NCBI RefSeq assembly: GCF_000622325.1
Contig: NZ_JASE01000005.1
Span: 3,348,001 to 3,412,000, forward strand
Source of the DNA: Sulfitobacter geojensis
GTDB lineage: Bacteria; Pseudomonadota; Alphaproteobacteria; Rhodobacterales; Rhodobacteraceae
DNA length: 64,000 nt
Direction of reading: 5' to 3'
A program made the position numbers and the translations under genes. Of this stretch, positions 41,565 to 51,693 are shown piece after piece (the first letter of the stretch is position 1; each line of letters opens with the position of its first letter). The notes under the pieces were generated by a model. That model was not told where the DNA came from. It did not search any database and saw only the letters and a program-made list of their open reading frames with translations.

Positions 41565-43595
41565 TTACTTCTCGGTGAACTTCAGCTCAATCCGCCGGTT
41601 CTGCGCGCGCGCGGCCTCACTGTCACCCGCCGCGACCGGTTGATACTGACCAAACCCGTTTGCCGCCAGTCGATCAGGCGGGATGCCAAGGAAATTGATC
41701 ATGTATTTCACAACTGACAATGCGCGCGCCTGACTTAATTCCCAGTTGTCAGCGAACTCACCAAAACCGGACAGGGGTTCATTGTCGGTATGCCCGTCCA
41801 CCCGAATGACCCAATCAATCTCTGCCGGAATATCCCCCGCCACAGAGCGCAAAATATTGGCAACCTTCGCAATCTCGCCGCGCCCCTCATCTGACAGGAC
41901 CGCGCCACCGGGGGGGAACAACACCTCGGAAGAAAACACAAACCGGTCCCCTTCGATGCGCACGCCTGCCTGTGCGCCCAGCACGTCGCGAAGACGGCCA
42001 AAGAACTCGGATCGATATTGCTCGAGGTCCTTGGTTTCTTCCTTCAGGGCAAGCGCCTCAGCCTCAAGCCGTGCACGTTCCGCCGCTTCAAACTCCGCAC
42101 GACGGCGTTCTTCGGCGGCGACACGGGCAAGGGCTGTGTTCAATTCAGCCCCCAAAGATTGCAGCTCGACCTCTTTGGCAATATCGCGGGCTTTGGCATC
42201 ATCAAGCAAGGATTGCAGGTTGCCCAATTGCGTGCGCAATGCCGCAACCTGCTGGTTTAGCAGCTCGGTTTGGCGCTGCGCTTCGGCGCTTATTGTTTTT
42301 TCTTCTGACAAGGCGGAGCGGGCAGCAGCCAGAAGCGCGGCGCGCGTGTCTGCCTGCGTTTCTTGATCCTGCGCGGCTGTTTCCGCAGCAAGTCGTGCCG
42401 CCACTGCTGCCGCCAATCGCGCCCGCAATGCCTCCCGGTCTGTGTTCAACTCCGCTGCTTGCGCTTCCTGCGCGGCCACATCTGCGCGCAAGCGGTTCAG
42501 TTCCTGTTCTGCCGCTGTCAGTTCCCCTTGCAGCGCAGCACCTGATTGCGCCGCCTGCTCCGTCGCAGCCTGCTCTGCCGCGACCGTCCCGCGCAGGTCT
42601 GCCACGGTATTGCCAAGCTGCGTAACCTCACCCTCAAGCCGCGCAATCTCGGCATTCGCTGCGGCAAGATCCGTTTGCGCACTAGCCGCCGCTTGCGCCC
42701 CTTGCTCCGCAGACTGGAGGCGGATCAGCGTTTCCGCAAGTTTCTGATCCAGATCACTTTCTGCGGCCCGTGCTGCCGCCAGTAAGGTCAGCGTGTCCTC
42801 GGCCTCTTGGCGCTGTGCCTCAAGCGCCAAAGTCATCGCTGTAAGCTCTGTATCAGCATCCGCCAGACGTGCCCGCAATGCCTCTGCTGCCGCAGCCTCG
42901 GCCAATCGCGCGGCTTCTTCCGCGCTCAGCGCTTCGGCACCCGCGTCGACCTGTCCTTGCAACGCAACCACCTGTGCCTCGCTTTGCGCATTGCGCGCTT
43001 GCAGATCGGCGACCAGCGCATCCAGCGCTTCACGGCGCGCCGCTGACAAACGCGCGGCTTCCGCCTGTGCGTCAATTTCTGTCCGCGCGGTAGCCAATGC
43101 CAAATTCAGCGCCTCTTGATCGCTGATCAGCTGCGCCTCGCGGGCCTGCAAATCAGACAACGCGACCTGATCACGTTCTTGCTCTGCCAAAAGCCCGGCA
43201 ACCTGTGCCTCGAACGCCGTGATTTTTCCTGCGGCCGCGTCCAATTCTTCTGCCTGACTGTCGCGCTGCGCTGTCAGCGACGCGATCACTGCAGCCTGCT
43301 CTGTCGCCTGATCCTGTGCCGTTTGCAGCGACGCGTTCAACGCGCCCAAGCGCGCTTCAAGTTGTGCATTATCGCGTTCTTCAAGCCCTAGCGCCTGTGC
43401 CAATGCTGCAACCTCACCCGCCAGCGTGTCGAGTTCGGTTTCCTGTCCGGTGATGCGTTCGGTCAGTACAAACTGAACCACCATAAAGATGGTCAGAACA
43501 AACATCAGCACCAGCAGCAAACCGGTCATCGCATCGACAAAGCCGGGCCAGATCGAGCTTTGGAATCGCGCACCGGTGCGACGCGAGAGTGCCAT
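41565..43595 (-). CDS. MotB/OmpA-like peptidoglycan-binding protein with a long coiled coil
   Basis: 676 aa. Residues 16-45 form one membrane helix with Asp21 (WPGFVDAMTGLLLVLMF) at the place of the proton-carrying Asp32 of MotB. About 480 Ala/Glu/Gln-rich residues (50-530) give a very long coiled coil. Residues 540-676 are an OmpA-type peptidoglycan-binding domain (VLFPPGGAVLSDEG, DGHTDNEPL, NWELSQARA, QNRRIELKF). It abuts the MotA-like gene upstream. It should be the stator or load-bearing half of a proton channel pair. Not flagellar by context. Confidence 0.85.
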   Translation of the reverse strand: MALSRRTGARFQSSIWPGFVDAMTGLLLVLMFVLTIFMVVQFVLTERITGQETELDTLAGEVAALAQALGLEERDNAQLEARLGALNASLQTAQDQATEQAAVIASLTAQRDSQAEELDAAAGKITAFEAQVAGLLAEQERDQVALSDLQAREAQLISDQEALNLALATARTEIDAQAEAARLSAARREALDALVADLQARNAQSEAQVVALQGQVDAGAEALSAEEAARLAEAAAAEALRARLADADTELTAMTLALEAQRQEAEDTLTLLAAARAAESDLDQKLAETLIRLQSAEQGAQAAASAQTDLAAANAEIARLEGEVTQLGNTVADLRGTVAAEQAATEQAAQSGAALQGELTAAEQELNRLRADVAAQEAQAAELNTDREALRARLAAAVAARLAAETAAQDQETQADTRAALLAAARSALSEEKTISAEAQRQTELLNQQVAALRTQLGNLQSLLDDAKARDIAKEVELQSLGAELNTALARVAAEERRRAEFEAAERARLEAEALALKEETKDLEQYRSEFFGRLRDVLGAQAGVRIEGDRFVFSSEVLFPPGGAVLSDEGRGEIAKVANILRSVAGDIPAEIDWVIRVDGHTDNEPLSGFGEFADNWELSQARALSVVKYMINFLGIPPDRLAANGFGQYQPVAAGDSEAARAQNRRIELKFTEK

Positions 43596-44810
43596 CTAGC
43601 GCTCTCCTCCGCCCGGATTTTCGGGCGTGCGCACACGACGGGGCGGCGTTGCAAGGCGTGGGCCGGACATCGCTTTGGCCAGCAGGGAAATGTCTTGGCG
43701 CAGCTCGGCCATGGTTTCCTGACGCCCCGCCGAGATCTCTTCGAGAATACGCAACATCTGGACGTCAATCGAACGCAGCCGCATCCGGCTTTCCGCATCC
43801 ATTCCGTCACTGCTGTGCCCCTCAAGCGTGCTGATCAGCTTTTCCTGCCCTCCCGCGATCCGGTCCAGCGCGGCGGCAGCGGCGTCTTCCTGCTGCATCC
43901 GTTCGGTCATTCGGTCCACGGCATCCGCGAGTTTGCCCAGTTTTTCATCAACCACGGCACGGCCCGCTTCGGATTTCGCAAACAGCCCCTGCAAGCTTTC
44001 CATTTGGGTGACCATTTGTTCGGACATGTGATCCAGCACACCCGCCATTGCGGCCTGTTCGCCGCTGGCATCCTCCCCCGCGCTAAACCCGACGCGGGTG
44101 ATGGAGCTGAGCCAATCCTCGAGTTCCTGATAAAACCGGTTCTGACCGTGGCCGGCAAATAATTCCAACAGCCCAACGACCAGCGATCCTGCCAGCCCCA
44201 GCAAGGACGAGCCGAAAGCAACGCCCATGCCGCCCAATTGTGCCTCAAGACCCGTCATCAGCTTGCCAAACACATCAACGCCGTCTTCCCCTTCGGACGG
44301 GGCAAGGCTGCGGATGGTGTCGACCACCGCCGGTACGGTTGTGGCAAGCCCGTAAAAAGTTCCTAAAAGGCCCAAGAAAATCAGCATGTTGACGATGTAG
44401 CGCGTGATTTCGCGGGCTTCGTCAATGCGCGTCGAAACGGAATCAAGGATCGAGCGTGTCGAGGTGGCCGAAACCTGCATCCGTGCACCGCGCGTGCGCA
44501 ACAAGGACGCCAAAGGGGCCAGAAGCTGGGGGGCTACCGTTTCCGGATCAGGCGCGTCAGAGGCAAAATTCTCGATCCAGCGGACCGAGCCAATCAGTTG
44601 ATAAACCTGATAAAAACATGCCAAAACGCCGATGAAAAACACCAGAATGATGACCCCGTTCAAATAGGGGTTGGCCGCGAAAATAGGATAGACCGACGGC
44701 AGCGCCAGAAAGGCACCAAAGCCGGTGAGGGCCAGCACGATCAACATCAAGGAAATCTGACGGAACGGCTGGGAAAACTGCGGTCGCTCTGCGCGTTCTG
44801 ATTGCGCCAT
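43596..44810 (-). CDS. MotA/TolQ/ExbB-like proton channel protein
   Basis: 404 aa. Four hydrophobic segments lie at about 19-40, 49-72, 135-160 and 195-222. The MotA/ExbB core is FLGLLGTFYGLATTVPAVVDTIRSL, then LMTGLEAQLGGMGVAFGSSLLGLAGSLVVGLLELF. Residues 225-404 are a cytoplasmic helical tail with coiled-coil character. Its stop directly precedes the MotB-like start, so the two are one transcription and assembly unit. This pair is widespread in alphaproteobacteria, annotated as biopolymer transporter ExbB and peptidoglycan-binding protein. Its task is unknown. Confidence 0.85.
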   Translation of the reverse strand: MAQSERAERPQFSQPFRQISLMLIVLALTGFGAFLALPSVYPIFAANPYLNGVIILVFFIGVLACFYQVYQLIGSVRWIENFASDAPDPETVAPQLLAPLASLLRTRGARMQVSATSTRSILDSVSTRIDEAREITRYIVNMLIFLGLLGTFYGLATTVPAVVDTIRSLAPSEGEDGVDVFGKLMTGLEAQLGGMGVAFGSSLLGLAGSLVVGLLELFAGHGQNRFYQELEDWLSSITRVGFSAGEDASGEQAAMAGVLDHMSEQMVTQMESLQGLFAKSEAGRAVVDEKLGKLADAVDRMTERMQQEDAAAAALDRIAGGQEKLISTLEGHSSDGMDAESRMRLRSIDVQMLRILEEISAGRQETMAELRQDISLLAKAMSGPRLATPPRRVRTPENPGGGER

Positions 44811-44885
44811 TAGGTCGTTTCTCCTGACCCGTTCTTACTGCTCTTTGCACAGAATACACTGAAATCGTGTAACTTTGCCAAGGTT

Positions 44886-45416
44886 TTATCCTTCCAGCGT
44901 TTTCACACGCGCATGAAGCCAGTTCAGCTCCGCATCTTCCAGTCCGACAGTACGTAAATGATCGGCTGTATTATAAAGATACTCGGTGTTCGGCCCCCGC
45001 CCGCCAACGGCTTTTGCAATGATCTGCGCCTGTTCTTCCAACGGCAAGCCACCACAGTATTGTTCGTGACTTTCGTCGATGACGTAAACCACCGCGGTCA
45101 CCACACGGCCATCTGAAAGGGTCACATCCAGCATTTTCTCAAGATAGGCGGATGAAATCAGTTCACGTTCCCGCAGATAGGCCAGGGTCGCGTCTTCCAC
45201 TCCGTCCATCACGCGCAGCGCCATCCCCGAACATGCGGTCTGCGGCTGCTCATCCAGCGCCAGCACCAGCCCCGGATCGTTAACAGTGCCTCGGTGGTGG
45301 ATCGAGCGCATGCAGAACGACCGTGCATAGCCGGGTAAACTGGCAATCGCGCTTTCCGCGACTTCAAACCCCGGGTTCCACAAAAGTGACCCGTATCCAA
45401 ATACCCACATTGCCAT
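44886..45416 (-). CDS. Gamma-glutamylcyclotransferase (ChaC family)
   Basis: 176 aa. It starts MAMWVFGYGSLLWNPGF (the YGSL substrate loop) and has the catalytic Glu in LRERELISSAYLEK. ChaC proteins split glutathione into 5-oxoproline and Cys-Gly. AGGA lies about 8 bases before ATG 45416. The open frame upstream to 45932 is antisense to the DUF2125 gene and not coding. Confidence 0.9.
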   Translation of the reverse strand: MAMWVFGYGSLLWNPGFEVAESAIASLPGYARSFCMRSIHHRGTVNDPGLVLALDEQPQTACSGMALRVMDGVEDATLAYLRERELISSAYLEKMLDVTLSDGRVVTAVVYVIDESHEQYCGGLPLEEQAQIIAKAVGGRGPNTEYLYNTADHLRTVGLEDAELNWLHARVKTLEG

Positions 45417-45483
45417 CGCACTGGTCCTTCTTTGTCTGCATCGGTAAACCGCATCTGAAGGTTGAGTTAAAGGGGTATTGCAG

Positions 45484-46485
45484 GTGCGCAAGCTGGTTTG
45501 GACAATTGCGGTGCTTGGCGTGCTTTGGGGGGGCTGGTGGATGCTCGCCACGACCGCCCTGCAAAGCGGCCTGAACACTTGGTTGGCGGAGCGCCGCGCG
45601 ACCGGTTGGCAGACCGATGTACGCGCGATCGAGTTGAGCGGGTTTCCGATCAAATTCAATGTCGCACTAGATTCACTTGCCCTGTCGGACCCGAAAACCG
45701 GCCTGCGCCTTGCCGCAGACGGGCTGGACGTGGTCGCGCCGGCATATTGGCCCGCTGACGTCACAGTGCGTTTGCCGCAAACGCCTGTGCATATCGCCAC
45801 GCCGCCGGTCTCGCTGACCATCACCGCACCCGATGCCCAAGCCGCCGTCAGGCTGCGCCCGGGCCTTGCGTTAGAATTGGACCGGATCATCACGACCGGC
45901 GGTGCATTACAGATCGACCTGCCGCAAGGCAAGCTGTTGACCGCGCAGGGTTTCAGCGCCGCGGTGACCCAAGGGGAAACGCCGGAAAGCTACCAATTCG
46001 CGTTGGACGCTTATCAGTTGGTTCCGGCCGGCATCGTACGCTCCGCCTTGTCGCTGCCAGTTGACTGGCCCTTGGCGCTGGATGATCTGTCAGCGCACGG
46101 CACCGTTGCGTTTGACGCCCCGCTTGACCGCTTCACGCTGGAAAACCGCCGTCCTCAGCCACGTGAGATCGCCGTTCGACGCGCCACGTTGAATTGGGGC
46201 CCGTTAAAGCTGAACCTGCGAGGCGCGTTGCGCATCGACGCATCAGGCATACCTGATGGCCAGCTTGATCTGCTGGTTGAGAACTGGCGCGATGCCTTTG
46301 ATCTTGCTCAAAAATCCGGCATGATTGCCCCCAACATGATTGCGCAGGCAGAGATCATGTTGAACGCATTGTCAAATCTGGGCAACGATCCATCGCAACT
46401 GGATCTCAAGTTGCAGTTCACCCAAGGGCGCGCGTTTCTGGGCCCGATCCCTATCGGACCAGCCCCGCGCCTGTTCCACCCCTGA
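45484..46485 (+). CDS. DUF2125 domain protein
   Basis: 333 aa. One N-terminal hydrophobic segment (KLVWTIAVLGVLWGGWWML) is a signal anchor. The rest is beta-rich (GWQTDVRAIELSGFPIKFNVALDSLAL is the DUF2125 start), with the AsmA-like look of periplasmic proteins that shuttle or bind lipids. Function unknown. The start is GTG 45484, with AGGGG 8 bases upstream. A TTG two codons earlier is the alternative. Its stop abuts that of the convergent extensin-like gene. Confidence 0.8.
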   Translation: MRKLVWTIAVLGVLWGGWWMLATTALQSGLNTWLAERRATGWQTDVRAIELSGFPIKFNVALDSLALSDPKTGLRLAADGLDVVAPAYWPADVTVRLPQTPVHIATPPVSLTITAPDAQAAVRLRPGLALELDRIITTGGALQIDLPQGKLLTAQGFSAAVTQGETPESYQFALDAYQLVPAGIVRSALSLPVDWPLALDDLSAHGTVAFDAPLDRFTLENRRPQPREIAVRRATLNWGPLKLNLRGALRIDASGIPDGQLDLLVENWRDAFDLAQKSGMIAPNMIAQAEIMLNALSNLGNDPSQLDLKLQFTQGRAFLGPIPIGPAPRLFHP

Positions 46486-47283
46486 TTATCGACAATAACT
46501 GCCGGACCGATACCGCGCCGTGTCGAAATGGAAGTGATCCAGATGGAACCGGTTCGCCTTGGGACCCAAAACCGTACCGAACGGCCCGCAGGCCCCTTTG
46601 TGCATCCGGCGCATCGCCTTGGCATAGCGTTTCGCGTTCCAGCCTTTCAGGACGCTGACTTCGGTACCGTTGACCAGCCTGAACCCCGAAATGTCAATCG
46701 CGCGGCCTTTGCCATGCTCGGACAGTTTCGCACCTTTCTGGTTGTTGCGAGTACGGCAGGCATAATGGGCCGCGACCCGAATACTGCTTAAACCGCCGCC
46801 TTGTTTGGACAGGGCCGGTTTTGCCGAACCGTCCAGCCAGACTTTCAACGCATCTGCTGTCTTGCAATCCATGACCGACCGCTGGCTCAGGGCGACCCCA
46901 GAAACTGACCGCACCCGCACAGCGTCTTCAATCACGCAGCCGCGCAGCTTGCCCGTTACGCGTCCGACGCGCTCACCCTGAATGGCAAGATCGCCGCAGA
47001 CTGCCCCCTTGGCCAACAGCTTTTTCTTCGCGCGCCCCTCTTTGGCGGCTTTCGGACTGCGAAACAACGGGCGCAGCGAGGAAAACAAACCACCGCGCTG
47101 CTTGGCGGCATCTTGTTCGGCGCTTTGTTGCGGTTGGGCCAGCGCGCCGGATTGCTCAAGCGTTATAGGTTGCTCCACTGCATTCCCGCCGCGCGGCGTT
47201 GGACGCAAAGACGCCGCAGGGTCCGCCGCCCATGCCATTTGCGCAGAGGCCAGAACCAGCCCTAAGACCCAGAACCGCGTCAT
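46486..47283 (-). CDS. Extensin-like family protein, exported
   Basis: 265 aa. Residues 1-19 are a signal peptide (WVLGLVLASAQMAWAAD), 25-90 a low-complexity linker, and 95-265 the extensin-like domain (from AVCGDLAIQG). Zinc-peptidase-like motifs are SEHGKGRAIDISGF and FHLDHFHFD, as in D-Ala-D-Ala/MepA-type enzymes, so a cell-wall peptidase role is likely. Several Cys pairs fit periplasmic disulfides. The ATG overlaps the tyrC stop by 4 bases. Confidence 0.85.
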   Translation of the reverse strand: MTRFWVLGLVLASAQMAWAADPAASLRPTPRGGNAVEQPITLEQSGALAQPQQSAEQDAAKQRGGLFSSLRPLFRSPKAAKEGRAKKKLLAKGAVCGDLAIQGERVGRVTGKLRGCVIEDAVRVRSVSGVALSQRSVMDCKTADALKVWLDGSAKPALSKQGGGLSSIRVAAHYACRTRNNQKGAKLSEHGKGRAIDISGFRLVNGTEVSVLKGWNAKRYAKAMRRMHKGACGPFGTVLGPKANRFHLDHFHFDTARYRSGSYCR

Positions 47284-48203
47284 TTGTTGCGCTCGCCGCC
47301 GCGCCCGAAATCTGGCGCGTCAATGTCCTGCCCCGCTTCGATAATGCCGCGCCGGATCGCCCGTGTGCGTGTGAAATAGGCATGCAGATGGTCGCCGTCG
47401 CCCTGCCGGATCGCCCGTTGCAGCGCGAACAGTTCTTCCGTGAAACGGCCTAGAATTTCCAATGTTGCGTCCTTGTTGGACAAGAAAACATCGCGCCACA
47501 TGGTCGGGTCAGACGCGGCGATACGGGTAAAATCGCGAAAGCCGGTGGCCGAATACTGGATCACTTCCTCGTCTGTCACGCGCTGAAGATCATCGGCCAC
47601 GCCGACCATCGTATAAGCGATAAGATGCGGCGCATGGCTGGTCACTGCCAGCACCAGATCGTGGTGTTCCGCATCCATCTCATCGACGAGCGCGCCCATA
47701 CCCTCCCACAGGCTGCGCAGCTTTGCGGTGGCGGCCGGTTCTGTGCCTGCGACCGGCACCAGCAAGGTCCAGCGGTTTTCAAACAATTCGGCAAAGCCAG
47801 AGCGCGGGCCGGAGTGTTCCGTTCCCGCCAAGGGGTGGCCTGGGATAAAGTGGACGCCTTCGGGGATATGCGGGCCGACCTGTGCAATCACGTCCGCCTT
47901 CACCGATCCCACATCGGTCACCGTCGCCCCCGTTTTCAGGAAGGGTTCAATTTCCGCGGCTACCGCGCCCATCACGCCCACCGGTACGCAAAGAACGACC
48001 AGATCAGCATCCGCAATAGCATCCCCCAGCGTATCGCAGACCCTGTCGCACAATCCAATCTCGCGCGCTGTCTCGCGCGTTTCTGCCGAACGGGCGTATC
48101 CCGTGACCTCGCCCGCCAGTCCGCCGCGTTTCATCGCCCAAAACATTGAGGATGCAATCAGCCCAAGGCCGATTAAGGCCACACGTTCATACACTTGCGG
48201 CAT
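47280..48203 (-). CDS. Prephenate/arogenate dehydrogenase family protein
   Basis: 307 aa NAD(P)-dependent enzyme of tyrosine synthesis (TyrA/TyrC). The Rossmann motif is [17 protein letters not shown] (8-24), the catalytic His is in [15 protein letters not shown] (near 117-131), and the C-terminal helical domain has [22 protein letters not shown]. Start 48203 has AGAAGG 8 bases upstream and overlaps hisC by 17 bases. No chorismate mutase domain. Confidence 0.93.
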   Translation of the reverse strand: MPQVYERVALIGLGLIASSMFWAMKRGGLAGEVTGYARSAETRETAREIGLCDRVCDTLGDAIADADLVVLCVPVGVMGAVAAEIEPFLKTGATVTDVGSVKADVIAQVGPHIPEGVHFIPGHPLAGTEHSGPRSGFAELFENRWTLLVPVAGTEPAATAKLRSLWEGMGALVDEMDAEHHDLVLAVTSHAPHLIAYTMVGVADDLQRVTDEEVIQYSATGFRDFTRIAASDPTMWRDVFLSNKDATLEILGRFTEELFALQRAIRQGDGDHLHAYFTRTRAIRRGIIEAGQDIDAPDFGRGGERNK

Positions 48204-49287
48204 CAGCGGCACCTTCTTTAAACTGTCGGATCGCATGTACCACACGGCGGCAGCTGGCCTCGTCCCCTACGGTGATCCGCAGGCAATTGGGCAATTTGTA
48301 ACTGCCCACCGGACGCACCAGAAGCCCCTGACTGGACAGATAGGCGTTGCAGTCCTCCGCATCTTGCGCACTGGCCATACGGGCCAGAACAAAGTTGGCA
48401 CAAGACACATCGGACGGCACCCCGATTTCAGCCAAAGCATCCGCCATCCATGTCCGCCACCGCGCGTTTTCGGCACGGCAATGTTCAAGGTAAGCCGTAT
48501 CACGCACGGCGGCTTCGGCCGCGCTCAGCGCCGCTTGACTGACGTTGAAGGGACCGCGCACACGGTTCAGCACGTCCAACACATGCTGCGGTCCGTAGCC
48601 CCAGCCGATGCGCAATCCACCCAAACCGTAAATCTTGGAAAACGTCCGCGTCATCACCACATTGTCGCGGCTGTCGACAAGGGACGCGCCCCCGTCATAG
48701 CCTTCGACATATTCGGCATAAGCACCATCGAGCACCAAAAGCGCCTTGGGCGGCAATCCATCGGCCAGCCGCGCAATTTCTGATGCGCCAATCATCGTGC
48801 CCGTCGGGTTGTTGGGGTTCGCCATGAACACCAGTCGGGTCTTGTCGCTACATCCCTCAAGCAGCGCGTCCACATCGGTGACCCGCTCGCGCTCGGCCAC
48901 TTCCACCGGTGTGGCACCCGCAGCCAATGCGTTGATCCGGTACATGCCGAACCCGTGTTCGGTGTGCAGCACCTCGGTGTCCGGCCCCGCATATGCCTGA
49001 CACAAAAAGGCAATGATTTCATCCGACCCGGCCCCGCAAATGATGCGGTCTGCATCAATGTCATGGGTTTCGGCAATCGCCGTGCGCAGTGCGGCGTGGT
49101 CGGTCGACGGATAGCGATGCAGCGTAAAGGACGCACGGCGAAACGCCTCGATTGCGGCCTGTGACGGACCCAACGGGTTTTCGTTCGACGACAATTTGAC
49201 CACGTTTTCAAGGCCGGCCACTGTTGCAGCGCCACCTTGGTAAAGTGTGATGTCCATAATGCCGGGCTGCGGTGCGATCTGCGTCAT
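48187..49287 (-). CDS. hisC: Histidinol-phosphate aminotransferase
   Basis: 366 aa class I/II PLP enzyme. The N-terminal [15 protein letters not shown] and the Schiff-base Lys in [22 protein letters not shown] (near 221) identify HisC. It serves histidine synthesis and often also aromatic amino acid transamination, which fits its coupling to the prephenate dehydrogenase downstream. AGGA precedes the ATG by 8 bases. Confidence 0.93.
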   Translation of the reverse strand: MTQIAPQPGIMDITLYQGGAATVAGLENVVKLSSNENPLGPSQAAIEAFRRASFTLHRYPSTDHAALRTAIAETHDIDADRIICGAGSDEIIAFLCQAYAGPDTEVLHTEHGFGMYRINALAAGATPVEVAERERVTDVDALLEGCSDKTRLVFMANPNNPTGTMIGASEIARLADGLPPKALLVLDGAYAEYVEGYDGGASLVDSRDNVVMTRTFSKIYGLGGLRIGWGYGPQHVLDVLNRVRGPFNVSQAALSAAEAAVRDTAYLEHCRAENARWRTWMADALAEIGVPSDVSCANFVLARMASAQDAEDCNAYLSSQGLLVRPVGSYKLPNCLRITVGDEASCRRVVHAIRQFKEGAADAASV

Positions 49288-49358
49288 CTGCGCGTCCTGT
49301 CTTTAAGTTCAAGCCGTTCTAGCCTTGCGGGAGGGGCACGACCAGTACCAAAAGCAAA

Positions 49359-49386
49359 GGGCCGCGGCGGTTTCCCGTCGCAGCCC
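49359..49386 (-). terminator. rpsD terminator
   Basis: GC-rich stem (about 49359-49370 with 49375-49386; one mismatch and one G-U) with a 4-base loop and a T-rich stretch after it on the minus strand. It lies 31 bases after the rpsD stop. Confidence 0.7.
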
Positions 49387-49416
49387 CTGTGATTGGCTTG
49401 GAAGTTCTGAGGAAGA

Positions 49417-50037
49417 TTAGTTCTTCGCGTAGAATTCCACGACGAGGTTTGGTTCCATAACAACCGGATACGGCACATCACCCAAAGTCGGGGTGCGCGT
49501 AAAGGTCGCGGTCATTTTGGAGTGATCTGCATCGATGTAATCAGGCACGTCACGCTCTGCCAACTGGGTGGCTTCGAGCAGTGCAACCATCTGCTTGGAA
49601 CGGTCACGTACTTCGATCACGTCACCTTCTTTTACACGGTAGGAAGGGATGTTCACTTTTTTGCCGTTCACACGGACGTGGCCGTGGTTCACGAACTGAC
49701 GTGCAGCAAATACTGTGGCCACGAACTTGGCGCGGTACACAACCGCGTCCAGACGACGCTCCAGCAGACCGATCAGGTTTTCACCTGTATCGCCTTTTAC
49801 ACGCTCGGCTTCACCGTAGATGCGGCGGAACTGCTTTTCGGTCAGGTCGCCGTAGTAGCCCTTGAGCTTCTGCTTGGCGCGCAGCTGGATACCGAAATCG
49901 GAAAGTTTGCCCTTGCGGCGCTGACCGTGCTGGCCGGGGCCATATTCGCGACGGTTTACTGGTGACTTTGGACGGCCCCAGATGTTTTCGCCCATGCGGC
50001 GGTCAAGTTTATGTTTGGCAGCGGTGCGTTTGGTCAC
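49417..50037 (-). CDS. rpsD: 30S ribosomal protein S4
   Basis: 206 aa. It binds 16S rRNA early in 30S assembly. [34 protein letters not shown] at the N-terminus lacks the zinc Cys set, as in the C-minus type. The S4 RNA-binding domain has [51 protein letters not shown] start with AAGGAG 8 bases upstream. It stands alone, outside the alpha operon, as in other Rhodobacteraceae. Confidence 0.98.
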   Translation of the reverse strand: MTKRTAAKHKLDRRMGENIWGRPKSPVNRREYGPGQHGQRRKGKLSDFGIQLRAKQKLKGYYGDLTEKQFRRIYGEAERVKGDTGENLIGLLERRLDAVVYRAKFVATVFAARQFVNHGHVRVNGKKVNIPSYRVKEGDVIEVRDRSKQMVALLEATQLAERDVPDYIDADHSKMTATFTRTPTLGDVPYPVVMEPNLVVEFYAKN

Positions 50038-50157
50038 GGCTGTTCTCCTTCAATGGGCCCCGGCAGAATTGCGTAAGGGGCGGTAAAGGGCGTTGTCCTT
50101 TGGGCGAACCCCGACAGGCATCCCCTTGCGAGGGCCACCAACACCAATGAATGCGCG

Positions 50158-50185
50158 CTTATACGGGGGTTCAGGGGGGAGTCAA
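50158..50185 (-). promoter_or_regulatory. Sigma-70 promoter of rpsD
   Basis: On the minus strand TTGACT (50185-50180), 16-base spacer, TATAAG (50163-50158). The leader to the GTG is about 113 bases, long enough for S4 autoregulation, which I cannot demonstrate. Confidence 0.7.
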
Positions 50186-50209
50186 TGGAGGAGTTAAGAA
50201 TACCCGAAA

Positions 50210-50233
50210 GCGCCGCCCCGAACAGGACGGCGC
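50210..50233 (-). terminator. Putative terminator after the PepSY gene
   Basis: A 6-bp GC stem (GCGCCG/CGGCGC) extended by weak pairs and a small loop lies 10 bases after the stop. Only three Ts follow on the minus strand. Confidence 0.5.
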
Positions 50234-50242
50234 AAAGATATA

Positions 50243-51628
50243 TCAGGTCAAGCTGCTGCGCAGCTTTGGCAGGCGGGACAGGATCAACAGGTCTACAGCC
50301 AACACCGTCAGCAATGCCAATCCGGCCAAAGGAAAAGCCATCGAAATACCGAGCCCCACCAGCACTGCGCCTTGACACAGCGGCAGCTCTTTCGGCATCG
50401 GCGGCGCCGACAAGCGGCCCGATTTGGCAGGACGACGTTTCCACCACAGCACAACAGAACTCACGCACAGAAATAGTACCGACAAACACACGAGCGAATT
50501 GGCCAGAACACTCCACAGGCCCAGCGTGCCCATATGCAAGGCGATCCCGACCGCCATTGCTTTTCCGGCAAGCGAATAGTCCGCGAACCGGACGTCCGCC
50601 AGAATTTTGCCTGTGAACTGGTCGATATGAACCGTCCGGTCGGACATCGGGTCCGTACTGTCGGTGTTCATGGAATCGCGGCTGAGGGTCCAAACGCCTG
50701 TATCCGACTGCGGCACATTGAGTTGATAACGGGCATCAAATCCGATGTCGCGCGCCAAGGCATCCACGCTATCCAGCGTCACAGGACCATCGGTGCCTGC
50801 GATACCTGCAGCACTGCCAGAGGCCGGCATTGGCGTCTGCTCCAACGCCCAAGGCACTTCGCGGCGATCATGGTTCATGCTGGCATGGATATCGTCCGAT
50901 AGCGGGACGCTGTCCCATTTCTCGACAGGAAACTGGCTCCACGCCTGCACCATTTTACCGCCCCAGATACCAGCCCACGACAGGCCCGAGATCAGAAAGA
51001 ACACAAGAAACAGTGAAATCCAGATGCCGACAACGCCATGCAGCGATTTCCAAAGCGCACGCCCGCGACCAATGCGCGGGACAAATGCCGCGCGCACCCC
51101 GCCACCGCGCGGCCACCACATATACAGGCCCGTCGCAACCAGAACCAACGCAAGGGACGCCGCTGTTTCAAGAATACGGTCGCCAGTCACACCCAGCATA
51201 AGATCGCTGTGGATATTGTCGAAAAAATCATACCAGCCGGACCGGCGCGGAAAGGTCTCGACCACGGTTGCAGTATAGGGGTCGACAGCAACCATGACTG
51301 CGTCACCGTCGGCATCCACCCGAAACAATGCCGCAACATCGTTTGTGCGGGGCGCGACGTATTGCTTCAACGTCCCGTCGGGGATGGCCGCAACGGCGGC
51401 TTCCGCCTGAACAGAAACCGGCTGGACGGTGTCTTGGGCCACGACGACCGTGCGCTCTCCGTCGCGCCCGTCGACCCATGCAATCCAAAGCATGGACATG
51501 CCTGTCACCGCCAGAATGGCAAGAAATGGAATGACGAAAAGACCCGCATAGAAATGCCAGCGCCATGCCGCGAAATATAGTTTGTTTGCGCCGCCTTCGG
51601 GCTGCGCGTTGATGTCTGTGGATGTCAT
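50243..51628 (-). CDS. PepSY-associated transmembrane protein
   Basis: 461 aa inner-membrane protein of the PepSY_TM (iron-uptake flavoreductase-like) family. The first helix with flanking His is AAWRWHFYAGLFVIPFLAILAVTGMSML (about 20-47); later segments include LKSLHGVVGIWISLFLVFFLISGLSWAG and LHMGTLGLWSVLANSLVCLSVLFL. The conserved membrane His residues may bind heme. Two PepSY-like periplasmic loops lie between. Such genes often sit beside siderophore receptors. Here the neighbour is a small Cys-rich exported protein 65 bases upstream. Confidence 0.85.
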   Translation of the reverse strand: MTSTDINAQPEGGANKLYFAAWRWHFYAGLFVIPFLAILAVTGMSMLWIAWVDGRDGERTVVVAQDTVQPVSVQAEAAVAAIPDGTLKQYVAPRTNDVAALFRVDADGDAVMVAVDPYTATVVETFPRRSGWYDFFDNIHSDLMLGVTGDRILETAASLALVLVATGLYMWWPRGGGVRAAFVPRIGRGRALWKSLHGVVGIWISLFLVFFLISGLSWAGIWGGKMVQAWSQFPVEKWDSVPLSDDIHASMNHDRREVPWALEQTPMPASGSAAGIAGTDGPVTLDSVDALARDIGFDARYQLNVPQSDTGVWTLSRDSMNTDSTDPMSDRTVHIDQFTGKILADVRFADYSLAGKAMAVGIALHMGTLGLWSVLANSLVCLSVLFLCVSSVVLWWKRRPAKSGRLSAPPMPKELPLCQGAVLVGLGISMAFPLAGLALLTVLAVDLLILSRLPKLRSSLT

Positions 51629-51693
51629 ATGTCGGCTCCAAGCCTGTTGGCCCGCTTCCATGGCGGGCAATTTGAATTCTGAATGGGGTGAAT

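Noticed and set aside
41565..44810. Zorya-type phage-defence system
   Set aside because: The MotA/MotB-like pair resembles ZorAB, but no ZorC, ZorD or ZorE helicase/nuclease gene is adjacent and the surroundings are housekeeping genes.
45417..45932. Upstream extension of the ChaC frame
   Set aside because: Antisense to DUF2125; the ChaC family start is at 45416 with a good ribosome-binding site.
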